Shown in pieces: positions 11,207-20,823 of a DNA stretch of 64,000 nucleotides. Numbering within the stretch: position 1 is the stretch's first letter; every line of letters begins with the position of its first letter. A model generated the notes under the pieces. The model ran no database searches and was not told the DNA's origin. It saw only the letters and a program-made list of their open reading frames with translations. The stretch lies in assembly GCF_031143425.1 (NCBI RefSeq), contig NC_090441.1:221646928-221710927 (forward strand). Reading direction: 5' to 3'. The translations under genes and the position numbers were made by a program. The DNA comes from Pleurodeles waltl. Its lineage: Eukaryota > Chordata > Amphibia > Caudata > Salamandridae.

Positions 11207-12131
11207 GGGCCGTATTTATACTCTGGTTGCGCCGAATTTGCGTCGTTTTTTTCGACGCAAATTCGACGCTAAACTAACGCCAACTAACGCCATATTTATA
11301 CTATGGCGTTAGACGCTTCGGGCGCCAAAGTGCCCGGAGTGAGCGTCATTTTTTAGCGTGAACCCCTTCCTTGCGTTAATGATATGCAAGGGAGGCGTTC
11401 CCGTCTTAAAAAATGACTCCCAGGCCTTTACGTGGTATTTATACTCCCGGGCAAAAGAGACGCCCGGGAGTGGGCGTGGCCAAAAACGGCGCATTTGCGC
11501 CGCTTTTTAACGCCTGGGTCAGGGATGGCGTTAAGGGACAAGTGGGCTCAAAATGAGCCCAGAGTGCCCTCCCCTGCCCCCAGGGACCCCCCCTGCCACC
11601 CTTGCCCACCCCAGGAGGACACCCAAGGACGGAGGGACCCATCCCATGGACATTAAGGTAAGTTCAGGTAAGTATTATTTTTTTTTTTTTTTGTGGCATA
11701 GGGGGGCCTGATTTGTGCCCCCCTACATGCCACTATGCCCAATGACCATGCCCAGGGGACAGAAGTCCCCTGGGCATGGCCATTGGGCAAGGGGGCATGA
11801 CTCCTATCTTTACAATGATAGGAGTCATGTTGATGGGGGATGGGCGTCGAAAAAAAATGGCGCAAGTCGGGTTACGACGATTTTTTCGACGTAACCTGAC
11901 TTGCCCCATTTTAAGACGCCCATACGCCATTTTCCCCCTACGCCGGCGCTGTCTGGTGTACGTGGCTTTTTTCCACGCAAACCAGGCAGCGCCGGTCTGC
12001 TTGCGCCGGCTAACGCCATTCCATAAATACGGCGCCCGCATGGCGCTTCAGAATGGCGTTAGACGGCGCAAAATTTTTTGACGGTAAACTGCGTTAGCGC
12101 AGTTTAGCGTCAAAAAGTATAAATATGGGCC
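11207..12131. mobile_element. H2: 925-bp non-autonomous Harbinger-like element, TSD TTA
   Basis: The insertion is flanked by TTA (11204-11206, 12132-12134), with the empty site intact in unit X copy 1 (5581-5583). Terminal repeats are GGGCCGTATTTATACT and, inverted, GGCCCATATTTATACT. There is no transposase. The interior holds serial stems such as 11737-11760 with 11765-11788 (24 bp, one mismatch) and 11796-11808 with 11817-11829 (13 bp). It is the same family as the element at 15859-16798. Short open frames within it are incidental to the palindromes. Confidence 0.87.
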
Positions 12132-12790
12132 TTAGTACTCAAACGTGGATGGGTCAGGCTATACAGGTATTGCCAGACAAGGGGCCTCCGCTATGTTCTA
12201 ACGACAAAGCCCTCTGTGCCCCCCCGCCCGGGGATACTCTCCTGACCCCACCCCTCAGCTCAGAAGCAACAGCCACCATCTGTACCCATGCAGTCCAATG
12301 GCAAACTGGCACTCGGCCAGTGTGCTTCTGACTTTTAACTTGTCATGTAATTATACGGTAGTTAACTCTAAAGCCAAAAATCGAAATGAAATTCATCTTT
12401 ACATAATACCATGATGCACTTTCGTCTTGGAAAATGTTTTTTCAAATATAACGTTTTAGGACTCTGTATTTAACTTGTTGGCAGAGATTCATGTCGCCTG
12501 CTCGCGTTGCAGTTTATTCTGGGACATTTCCAAGGACTTGCAGTGCTCAATTAAGTAGTTGATGGCAGGAGAGTCTGGCATCCACTCACCTGGATAAACC
12601 TGGGAAATGAACGAACTTTAAAGTTGTGATGGAGTTTTATCGCTGCAGTCATTTTCAGCAACTCTGTGGCCTTTCTCCCCACCGTGGATGTCTGAGTCTG
12701 AGGGGCTATGCATGTCCTTCTGGGGTCAGAACAATCCTTGATACTCCTGAGAGTAGACAGAAAGGGCCTTCAAGGAATAAATAGAATATA

Positions 12791-12958
12791 GCAGGAATAC
12801 AGGTAGCAGCAGTTGGGGTGGGTCTGATGGTTTAGACGGACCAGATTGGGAACTCAAAGTATCCTGGGCAAATTTTGTCAGACCCCCCCCCACAAAAGGG
12901 TACATAGCGAGCGAGCCTGACCACTACAATGGAGCTTGGAGAAAAGAAAACTTAGAAA
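12791..12958. other. 168-bp insertion/deletion distinguishing unit X copy 2
   Basis: Copy 2 has 168 bases between AGAATATA and AATGGCAA that copy 1 (near 6239) lacks. They include a C9 run near 12884-12892. No terminal repeats or clear target duplication are seen, so a deletion in copy 1 is as likely as an insertion here. Confidence 0.6.
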
Positions 12959-13118
12959 AATGGCAATAATGGGACAGTGTACAACATATTTTTCATTATA
13001 TTTTTAATTTTATTTGTTTTTAAAGCATAGTAAATGATGACCTTACAGAGCACCAGCATAAGGCAAACTTTATTGGGGCTCATTAGCACCCTCTAACAAC
13101 GCATCTCATCTCTCCATG

Positions 13119-13343
13119 AACTTTTTAAAGAACAGAGAAAAAACTTTTTCTAACTTTCAGAAAACTTTTATAAGTTTTAGGAAACTTTTCAGAACTTTGT
13201 AAAACGTTTTTGAGAAGAAAAGCAAAACTTTTTGATTAAGTGTGCATACACTGAACTGTTTTGTATATGATTCTCTTATGAAAAGTACACAATGACAAAG
13301 TGGTAAGTAGTTACAAGTACTTATCCCACCGCTGCACAACCGA
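13119..13343 (-). other. 5' leader (PBS and untranslated region) of a Ty3-type element, truncated
   Basis: On the minus strand, directly after the LTR end (CCTACA), comes GGTTGTGCAGCGGTGGGAT, the primer-site region shared with the leaders at 26019-26289 and 46968-47240. AACTTTT/AAAAGTT-rich sequence follows. It is cut at 13119 by unit X before any gag codon. It shows that the LTR at 13344 is also the 5' LTR of a second, lost element body. Confidence 0.8.
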
Positions 13344-13910
13344 TGTAGGAGGCTGGCCTGGCTTGTAGTGGGTACCAGAAGTACTTACACCTTGTGCCAG
13401 GTCCAGTTATCCCTTATTAGTCTAGAAGAGGTGTTTCTAGCAGCTTAGGCTAATAGAAGGTAGCCAAAGCAAAGCAGCTTAGGCTGAACTAGGAGACATG
13501 TAAAGCTCATACCATACCACTGGTGTCATATGCACAATATCATAAGAAAACACAATACACAGAAGTACTAAAAATATAGGTACTTTATTTTTATGACAAT
13601 ATGCCAAAAGTATCTCAGTGAGTATACTCAGTATGAGGTATATACACAAGATATATGTACACAAACCAAAATTATGCAGGTAATAGCAAGAAAAGTAATG
13701 CAAACAGTGTAGAATTACAATAGATTGCAATAGGAGCACATAGGTATAGGGGCAACACAAACTATGTACTCCAAAAGTGGAATGCGAACCACGAATGGAC
13801 CCCAAAGCTATGTGAGCTTGCAGAGGGTCGCTGGGACTGTAAGAAAGCAGTGAGGGTTAGAAAAATAGCCCACCCCAAGACCCTGAAAGGTAGGTGTAAA
13901 GTGCACCTAC

Positions 13911-14010
13911 TACCCCCAAAGAGTACAGAAGTCGTGATAGGGGGATTCTGCAGGAAGAACTACCCCCAAAGAGTACAGAAGTCGTGATAGGGGGATTCTG
14001 CAGGAAGAAC
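13911..14010. repeat. 50-bp perfect tandem duplication in the E2 LTR
   Basis: Two adjacent identical 50-base units (13911-13960 and 13961-14010), each starting TACCCCCAAAGAG and ending CAGGAAGAAC. Only one unit is present at this place in the other LTRs, so it is a recent local duplication. Confidence 0.95.
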
Positions 14011-15858
14011 AAACACCCTCAATACAACAACAGTGGATTTCCGGACCTGAGTACCTGTAAGACAAGGGGACCAAGTCCAATAGTCGTGACAGTGTCGAGA
14101 GTGGGCAGGAGCCCAGGAAATGCCAGCTGAGGTTGCAAGGAAGCTGTCACCTGTTGGAAGAAGCTTGGAGTTCTTTAAGAAAGAAGAGAGCTAGGGACTT
14201 CTCCTTTGGAAGATGGATTTCCCACGTCGCTTTGAAGCTTGCAGAGGTGTTCCCACGCAGAAAGACCGCAAACAAGCCTTGTTATCTGCAAGGGTCGCGG
14301 TAGAGGTTTTTGGGTGCTGCTGTGGCCCAGGAGGGACCAGGATGTTGCCACTTGGAGGAGGAGACAGAGGGGGCACCCAGCAAGTCAGGGAGCCCTCACA
14401 GAAGCAGACAGAACCCGCAGAAGTACCTGAACAGGCACTTGGAAGAAGAGTGAACCAGAGTCCATGCAAAGTCACAAAAGGGAGTCCCACGACAACTCAG
14501 AAGGTTGCACTACAGGTTTAGGGTGTCGGGGACCCAGGCTTGGCTGTGCATGAAGGAAATCCTGGAAGAATGCAGAGGAGCCGGAGCAGCTGCAAATCAT
14601 GCGGTACCCAGAAATGCAGTCTAGCGTGGGGAGGCAAGGACTTACCTCCACCAAACTTAGACTGAAGAGTCACTGGACTGTGGGAGTCACCTGGACAGAG
14701 TTGCTGAGTTCCAGTTACCACGCTCGTCGGGCTGAGAGGGGACCCAGAGGACCAGTGATTCAGTCCTTTGGTGCCTGCGGTTGCAGGGGGAAGATTCCAT
14801 CGACCCACTGGAGATTTCCTCAGAGCTCCTGGTGCAGAGAGGAGGCAGGCTACCCCCAGAGCATGCACCACCTGGAAACAGTTGAGAAAACTGGCAGGAT
14901 AAGGCGATTCAAGGTTGTTAGTAGTCGTCTTGCTACTTTGTTGCGGTTTTGCAGGCGTCCTGAGCAGTCAGCGGTCAATCCTTTGCCAGAAGGTGAAGAG
15001 GGAGATGCAGAGGAACTCTGATGAGTTCTTGCATTCGTTATCTGGTGAGATCCCCAAAGCAGAGACTTAAATAGCCTGAAAAGGAGGTTTGGCTACCTAG
15101 GAAGGAGGATTGGCTACCAAGGGAGGTAAGAGCCTATCAGAATGAGCCTCTGATGTCACCTGCTGCCACTGGCCACTCAGTGCAGTCCAGTGTGCCACAG
15201 ACACCTCTGTTTCCAAGGTGGCAGAGGTCTGTGACACACTGGGGAAGCTCTGGGCACCTCCCCTGGGATGTGCAGGTCAGGGGAGTGGTCACTCCCCTTT
15301 CCTTTGTCCAGTTTCACGCAAGAGCAGGGCTGGGGGATCCCTGAACCAGTGTAGACTGGCTTATGCAGATATGGGCACCATCTGTGCCCATTGAAGCATT
15401 TCCAGAGGCTGGGGGAGGCTACTCCTCCCCAGCCTTCACACCTATTTCCAAAGGGAGAGGGTGTTACACCCTCTCTCAGAGGAAGTCCTTTGTTCTGCCT
15501 TTCTTGGCCAGGGCTGCCTGGACCCAAGGAGGGCAGAAACCTGGCTGAGGGGTTGGCAGCAGCAGCAGCTGCAGTGGAGACCCCGGAAAGGCAGTTTGGC
15601 AGTACCCAGGCTCTGTGCTAGAGACCCGGGGGATCATGGAATTGTCCCCCCAATGCCAGAATGGCATTAGGGTGACAATCCATGATCTTAGACATGTTAC
15701 ATGGCCATGTTCGGAGTTACCATTGTCACGCAGGACATAGGTAGTGACCTATGTACAGTGCACGCATGTAATGGTGTCTCCGCACTCACAAAGTCCGGGG
15801 AATTTGCCCAGAACGATGTGGGGGCACCTTGGCTAGTGCCAGGGTGCCCACACACTAA

Positions 15859-16798
15859 GGGGCATATTTATACTCTGTTTGCGCCGGATTTACATCGTTT
15901 TTTTTACGCAAATCCGACGCAAAACGAACTCCATATTTATACTCTGGCGTTAGACGCGTCTAGCGTCAAAGTTCATGGAGTTTGCGTCATTTTTTTGCGT
16001 GGACACCTTCCTTGCGTTAATGATATGCAAGGTAGGCGTTCCCTACTAAAAAATTACTCCGAGGCATGTGCGTCGTATTTATACTCCCGGGCAAAAATGA
16101 CGCCCGGGAGTGGGCGGGTCAAAAAAAATGACGTCCAGCCGCGTTTGCGTCATTTTTTAACGCCTGGTCAGGGCAGGCGTTAAGGGACCTGTGGGCTCGG
16201 AAGGAGCCCACAGGTGCCCTCCCATGCCCCCAGGGACACCCCCTGCCACCCTTGCCCACCCCAGGAGGACGCCCAAGGATGAAGGGACCCATCCCAGGGA
16301 ACTTAAGGTAAGTTCAGGTAAGTATTTTTTTTTAAAAAAAATTGTGGCATAGGGGGGCCTGATTTGTGCCCCCCTACATGCCACTATGCCCAATGACCAT
16401 GCCCAGGGGACATAAGTCCCCTGGGCATAGCCATTGGGCAAGGGGGCATGACTCCTGTCTTTATTAAGACAGGAGTCATTTCAATGGGGGTTAAGAGTAA
16501 AAAAAAACGGCGCAAATCGGGTTGAGGCAAAAATTTTGCCTCAGCCTGACTTGCCCCATTTTTTGACGCCCAAGCTCCATATTCCCTTACGCTGGCGCTG
16601 CCTGGTGTAAGTCATTTTTTTTACGCACACCACTCCGCAGCGCCGGCTAACGCTGGCTAACGCTGGCTAACGCCGGCTAACGTCATTGAATAAATACGGC
16701 GCCCGCATGGCGCTTCAGAATGGCGTTAGCTGGCGTTAAATTTTTTGACGCACAACTGCGTTGGCGCAGTTGTGCGTCGAAAAGTATAAATATGGCCC
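15859..16798. mobile_element. H3: 940-bp Harbinger-like element, TSD TAA
   Basis: It is inserted in the E2 LTR and flanked by TAA (15856-15858, 16799-16801). Uninterrupted LTRs read CACTAAGTAACTTTGC at this place. Ends are GGGGCATATTTATACT and, inverted, GGGCCATATTTATACT. It is the same family as H2, with the same order of stems but different stem sequences (for example 16448-16461 with 16465-16478). There is no transposase. Confidence 0.9.
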
Positions 16799-17240
16799 TA
16801 AGTAACTTTGCACCCAACCTTCACCAGGTGAAGGTTAGACATATAGGTGACTTATAAGTTATTTAAGTGCAGTGTTAAATGGCTGTGAAATAACGTGGAT
16901 GTTATTTCACGCAGGCTGCAGTGGCAGGCCTGTGTAAGAATTGTCAGAGCTCCCTATGGGTGGCAAAAGAAATGCTGCAGCCCATAGGGATCTCCTGGAA
17001 CCCCAATACCCTGGGTACCTCAGTACCATATACTAGGGAATTATGAGGGTGTACCAGTCTGGCAATGTGAATTGGTAAATTTAGTCACTAGCCTGTTAGT
17101 GACACATTTGGAAAGCAGAGAGAGCACAACCACTGAGGTTCTGGTTAGCAGAGCATCAGTGAGACAGTTAGGCATCACATAGGGAACACATACAGAGCAC
17201 ATACTTACGAGCACTGTGGCCCTGCCTGGCAGGGTCCCAG

Positions 17241-20200
17241 TGTAGGAGGCTGGACTGGCTTGTAGTGAGTACCAAGGGGTACTTGCACCTTGCACCAGGC
17301 CCAGTTATCCCTCATTAGTGTATAGGGTGTCTAGCAGCTTAGGCTGATAGATAATGGTAGCTTAGCAGAGCAGCTTAGGCTGAACAAGGAGACGTGTGAA
17401 GCTACTACAGTACCACAAGTGTCACTTGCACAATATCATAAGAAAACACAATACACAGTTATACTAAAAATAAAGGTACTTTATTTTTATGACAATATGC
17501 CAAAGTATCTTAGAGTGTACCCTCAGTGAGAGGATAGCAAATATACACAAGTTATATGTACACAATACCAAAAATATGCAGTATAGTCTTAGAAAACAGT
17601 GCAAACAATGTATAGTTACAATAGGATGCAATGGGGACACATAGGGATAGGGGCAACACAAACCATATACTCCAAAAGTGGAATGCGAACCACGAATGGA
17701 CCCCAAACCTAAGTGACCTTGTAGAGGGTCGCTGGGACTATTAGAAAATAGTGAGAGTTAGAAAATTAGCCCTCCCCAAGACCCTGAAAAGTGAGTGCAA
17801 AGTGCACTGAAGTTCCCCCAAAGACAAAGAAGTCGTGATAGAGGAATAATGCAGGAAAGACACAAACCAACAATGCAACAACTGTGGATTTCCAATCTAG
17901 GGTACCTGTGGAACAAGGGGACCAAGTCCAAAAGTCACAAGCAAGTCGGAGATGGGCATATGCGCAGGAAATGCCAGCTGTGGATGCAAAGAAGCTTCTA
18001 CTGGACAGAAGAAGCTGAGGTTTCTGCAGGAACGAAAAGGGCTAGAGACTTCCCCTTTGGTGGACGGATCCCACTCGCAAGGAAAGTTGTGCAGAAGTGT
18101 TTTCCCGCCAAAAGAATGCCAACAAGCCTTGCTAGCTGCAAATCGTGCAGTTAGTGTTTTTGGGTGCTGCTGTGGCCCAGGAGGGATCAGGAGGTCGCAA
18201 ATTGGACCAGGTGGTAGAGGGGACGTCGAGCAAGACAAGGAGCTCTCTCAGAAGCAGGTAGCACCCGAAGAAGTGCCAGAAACAGGCACTATGAGGATGC
18301 GTGAAACGGTGCTCACCCGAAGTTACACAAAGGAGTCCCACGTTGCCGGAGACCAACTTAGAAAGTCGTGCAATGCAGGTTAGAGTGCTGTGGACCCAGG
18401 CTTGGCTGTGCACAAAGGATTTCCGCCGGAAGTGCACAGGGGCCGGAGTAGCTGAAAAAGTCGCGGTTCCCAGCAATGCAGTCTAGCGAGGTTTAGGCAA
18501 GGACTTACCTCCACCAAATTTGGACTGAAGAGTCACTGGACTGTGGGAGTCACTTGGACAGAGTTGCTGGATTCAAGGGACCTCGCTCGTCGTGCTGAGA
18601 GGAGACCCAAGGGACAGGTAATGCAGCTTTTTGGTGCCTGCGGTTGCAGGGGGAAGATTCCGTCGACCCACGGGAGATTTCTTCGGAGCTTCTGGTGCAG
18701 AGAGGAGGCAGACTACCCCCACAGCATGCACCGCCAGGAAAACAGTCGAGAAGGCGGCAGGATCAGCGTTACAGAGTTGCAGTAGTCGTCTTTGCTACTT
18801 TGTTGCAGTGTTGCAGTGTTGCAGGCTTCCAGCGCGGTCAGCAGTCGATTCCTTGGCAGAAAGTGAAGAGAGAGATGCAGAGGAACTCTGATGAGCTCTT
18901 GCATTCGTTATCTAAAGTTTCCCCAGAGACAGAGACCCTAAATAGCCAGAAAAGAGGGTTTGGCTACTTAGGAGAGAGGATAGGCTACTAACACCTGAAG
19001 GAGCCTATCAGAAGGAGTCTCTGACGTCACCTGGTGGCACTGGCCACTCAGAGCAGTCCAGTGTGCCAGCAGCACCTCTGTTTCCAAGATGGCAGAGGTC
19101 TGGAGCACACTGGAGGAGCTCTGGACAACTCCCAGGGGAGGTGCAGGTCATGGGAGTGGTCACTCCCCTTTCCTTTGTCCAGTTTCGCGCCAGAGCAGGG
19201 GCTAAGGGGTCCCTGAACCGGTGTAGACTGGCTTATGCAGAATTGGGCACATCTGTGCCCAAGAAAGCATTTCCAGAGGCTGGGGGAGGCTACTCCTCCC
19301 CTGCCTTCACACCATTTTCCAAAGGGAGAGGGTGTAACACCCTCTCTCAGAGGAAGTCCTTTGTTCTGCCATCCTGGGACAAGCCTGGCTTGACCCCAGG
19401 GGGGCAGACACCTGTCTGAGGGGTTGGCAGCAGCAGCAGCTGCAGTGAAACCCCAGGAAAGGCAGTTTGGCAGTACCAGGGTCTGTGCTACAGACCACTG
19501 GGATCATGGAATTGTGCAAACAATGCCAGGATGGCATAGAGGGGGCAATTCCATGATCTTGAACATGTTACATGGCCATATTTGGAGTTACCATTGTGAA
19601 GCTACACATAGGTATTGACCTATATGTAGTGCACGCGTGTAATGGTGTCCCCGCACTCACAAAGTTCAGGGAATTGGCTCTGAACCATGTGGGGGCACCT
19701 TGGCTAGTGCCAGGGTGCCCTCACACTAAGTAACTTTGCACCTAACCTTTACCAGGTAAAGGTTAGACATATAGGTGACTTATAAGTTACTTAAGTGCAG
19801 TGTAACATGGCTGTGAAATAACGTGGACGTTATTTCACTCAGGCTGCAGTGGCAGGCCTGTGTAAGAATTGTCAGAGCTCCCTATGGGTGGCAAAAGAAA
19901 TGCTGCAGCCCATAGGGATCTCCTGGAACCCCAATACCCTGGGTACCTCAGTACCATATACTAGGGAATTATAAGGGTGTTCCAGTAAGCCAATGTGAAT
20001 TGGTAAAATTGGTCACTAGCCTGTTAGTGACAATTTGAAAGAAATGAGAGAGCATAACTACTGAGGTTCTGGATAGCAGAGCCTCAGTGAGACAGTTAGG
20101 CACCACACAGGGAACACATACATATAGGCCACAAACTTATGAGCACTGGGGTCCTGACTAGCAGGGTGCCAGTGACACTTAACAAACATACTGAAAACAT

Positions 20201-20330
20201 AGGGTTTTCACTATGAGCACTGGGCCCTGGCTAGCAGGATCCCAGTGAGACAGTGAAAACACCCTGACATACACTCACAAACAGGCCAAAAGTGGGGGTA
20301 ACAAGGCTAGAAAGAGGCTACTTTCTCACA
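17241..20330 (-). mobile_element. 3' LTR of EG (type A)
   Basis: A complete 3.09-kb LTR read on the minus strand. It starts TGTGAGAAAGTAGCC (at 20330) and ends CCTACA (at 17241), so unlike the TGTAGGA-type LTRs its termini are only weakly inverted. The polyadenylation signal is TTTATT at 17480-17485 on the + strand. Its partner at 26290-29371 is 8 bases shorter, partly through a 12-base TTGCAGTG-type repeat difference near 18805-18825. Confidence 0.9.
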
Positions 20331-20363
20331 CAACCCCCCCCCCCCAAACGAAGGACAATAAGG
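20331..20363 (-). other. polypurine tract of EG (12 Gs on the minus strand)
   Basis: It reads on the + strand as CAA, twelve Cs (20334-20345) and AAACGAAGG, between the LTR start and the stop of the coding frame. It is the longest G-run of the five tracts in the window. Confidence 0.75.
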
Positions 20364-20822
20364 CTAACCTTGGCCAGATGAGACTTTATTGTCTAAGTGG
20401 TGATAAGTAGAGAGTAGCTCTGCCATTGACTGGTTACTCCCTTTCTCATCCACTATATGGTTACTTCCCTGTGGGGATGTAAACCACCCTGTTTGAAGTT
20501 TTTTAGCTAAGCAACAATGTGAAGATGTATTTTCAGAGTTTCTATCAGTAAGTTTTAGTTTAGAGCAGTGGGATTTGTCCACTGAACCTATTTGTAGTGA
20601 TGGAAATGCCAGACAGGGATGCTGTCTCAGAAAAGCCATGGCTGGGCAAAAACTTTGTCCATATGGCTGGAAGAGAGAACAGGGATGCTGTTTCTCTTGA
20701 GTTGGAGCAGGGCAGGGATGCTGTCCTATGAGCTCCACACTAGGGCAGGGATGCTGTCCTAAGTGTTGTGAGGCAGTGCAGGGTTTCTGCACTAAAGTTT
20801 CTCTGGGAGGGTTGGAGGGATG
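20364..20822 (-). CDS. C-terminal segment of the EG polyprotein (QHPC-repeat region)
   Basis: About 152 residues in the same reading frame as gag-protease at 23816-26018; the solo LTR separates the two. Codon phase is preserved across the GATGC target duplication and there is no stop from 20822 to 20364. The first third repeats the motif QHPC several times with Cys/Pro-rich spacers, from a DNA repeat CAGGGATGCTGT on the + strand. The middle is Ser/Lys-rich. The last residues (HLDN..SSGQG) match the extreme C-terminus of the RNase H frame of autonomous copies, so the segment replaces the whole integrase-RT-RNase H block while keeping the ending. No catalytic motif, membrane segment or known fold is recognisable. 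It could be a structural extension of gag or only tolerated filler. Confidence 0.6.
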   Translation of the reverse strand, partial: HPSNPPRETLVQKPCTASQHLGQHPCPSVELIGQHPCPAPTQEKQHPCSLFQPYGQSFCPAMAFLRQHPCLAFPSLQIGSVDKSHCSKLKLTDRNSENTSSHCCLAKKLQTGWFTSPQGSNHIVDEKGSNQSMAELLSTYHHLDNKVSSGQG

Positions 20823-20823
20823 C
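20592..20823. repeat. degenerate CAGGGATGCTGT repeats within the EG frame
   Basis: Copies of GGGATGCTGT or close variants occur near 20616, 20681, 20714, 20748 and, up to the insertion point, 20818. Spacing is irregular (about 30-65 bases). The solo LTR inserted in the last copy. Confidence 0.7.

Larger units (their letters stand above)
9269..13118. repeat. unit X, copy 2, carrying H1, H2 and a 168-bp indel
   Basis: This is the second copy of the sequence at 4215-6919. It is enlarged by DNA transposons at 10086-10649 and 11207-12131 and by an extra segment at 12791-12958. It stops at about 13118 in CATCTCTCCATG, where element leader sequence begins; copy 1 continues past this point (CCCTCCATGGCCCC). 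No genes were recognised. Confidence 0.8.
13344..17240 (-). mobile_element. main part of the 3' LTR of E2 (interrupted)
   Basis: This is a minus-strand LTR whose U5 end is at 13344 (TGTAGGAGG on the + strand). The polyadenylation signal reads TTTATT at 13584-13589. H3 interrupts it at 15859-16798. At 17240 it is cut by element EG and resumes at 29377-29452, ending TTTCCTACA beside a polypurine tract. The remaining LTR is therefore complete once the two nested insertions are recognised. It carries a perfect 50-bp tandem duplication at 13911-14010. Confidence 0.88.

Noticed and set aside
13911..14010. CRISPR-like repeat/spacer pattern in the repeated 50-mers
   Set aside because: There are only two copies, directly adjacent, with no spacer, inside an LTR. 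It is a simple tandem duplication.
20364..20822. A possible env gene between pol and the 3' LTR
   Set aside because: There is no signal peptide, membrane segment or cleavage site. The frame continues from protease and ends like pol, so it is not a separate downstream gene.
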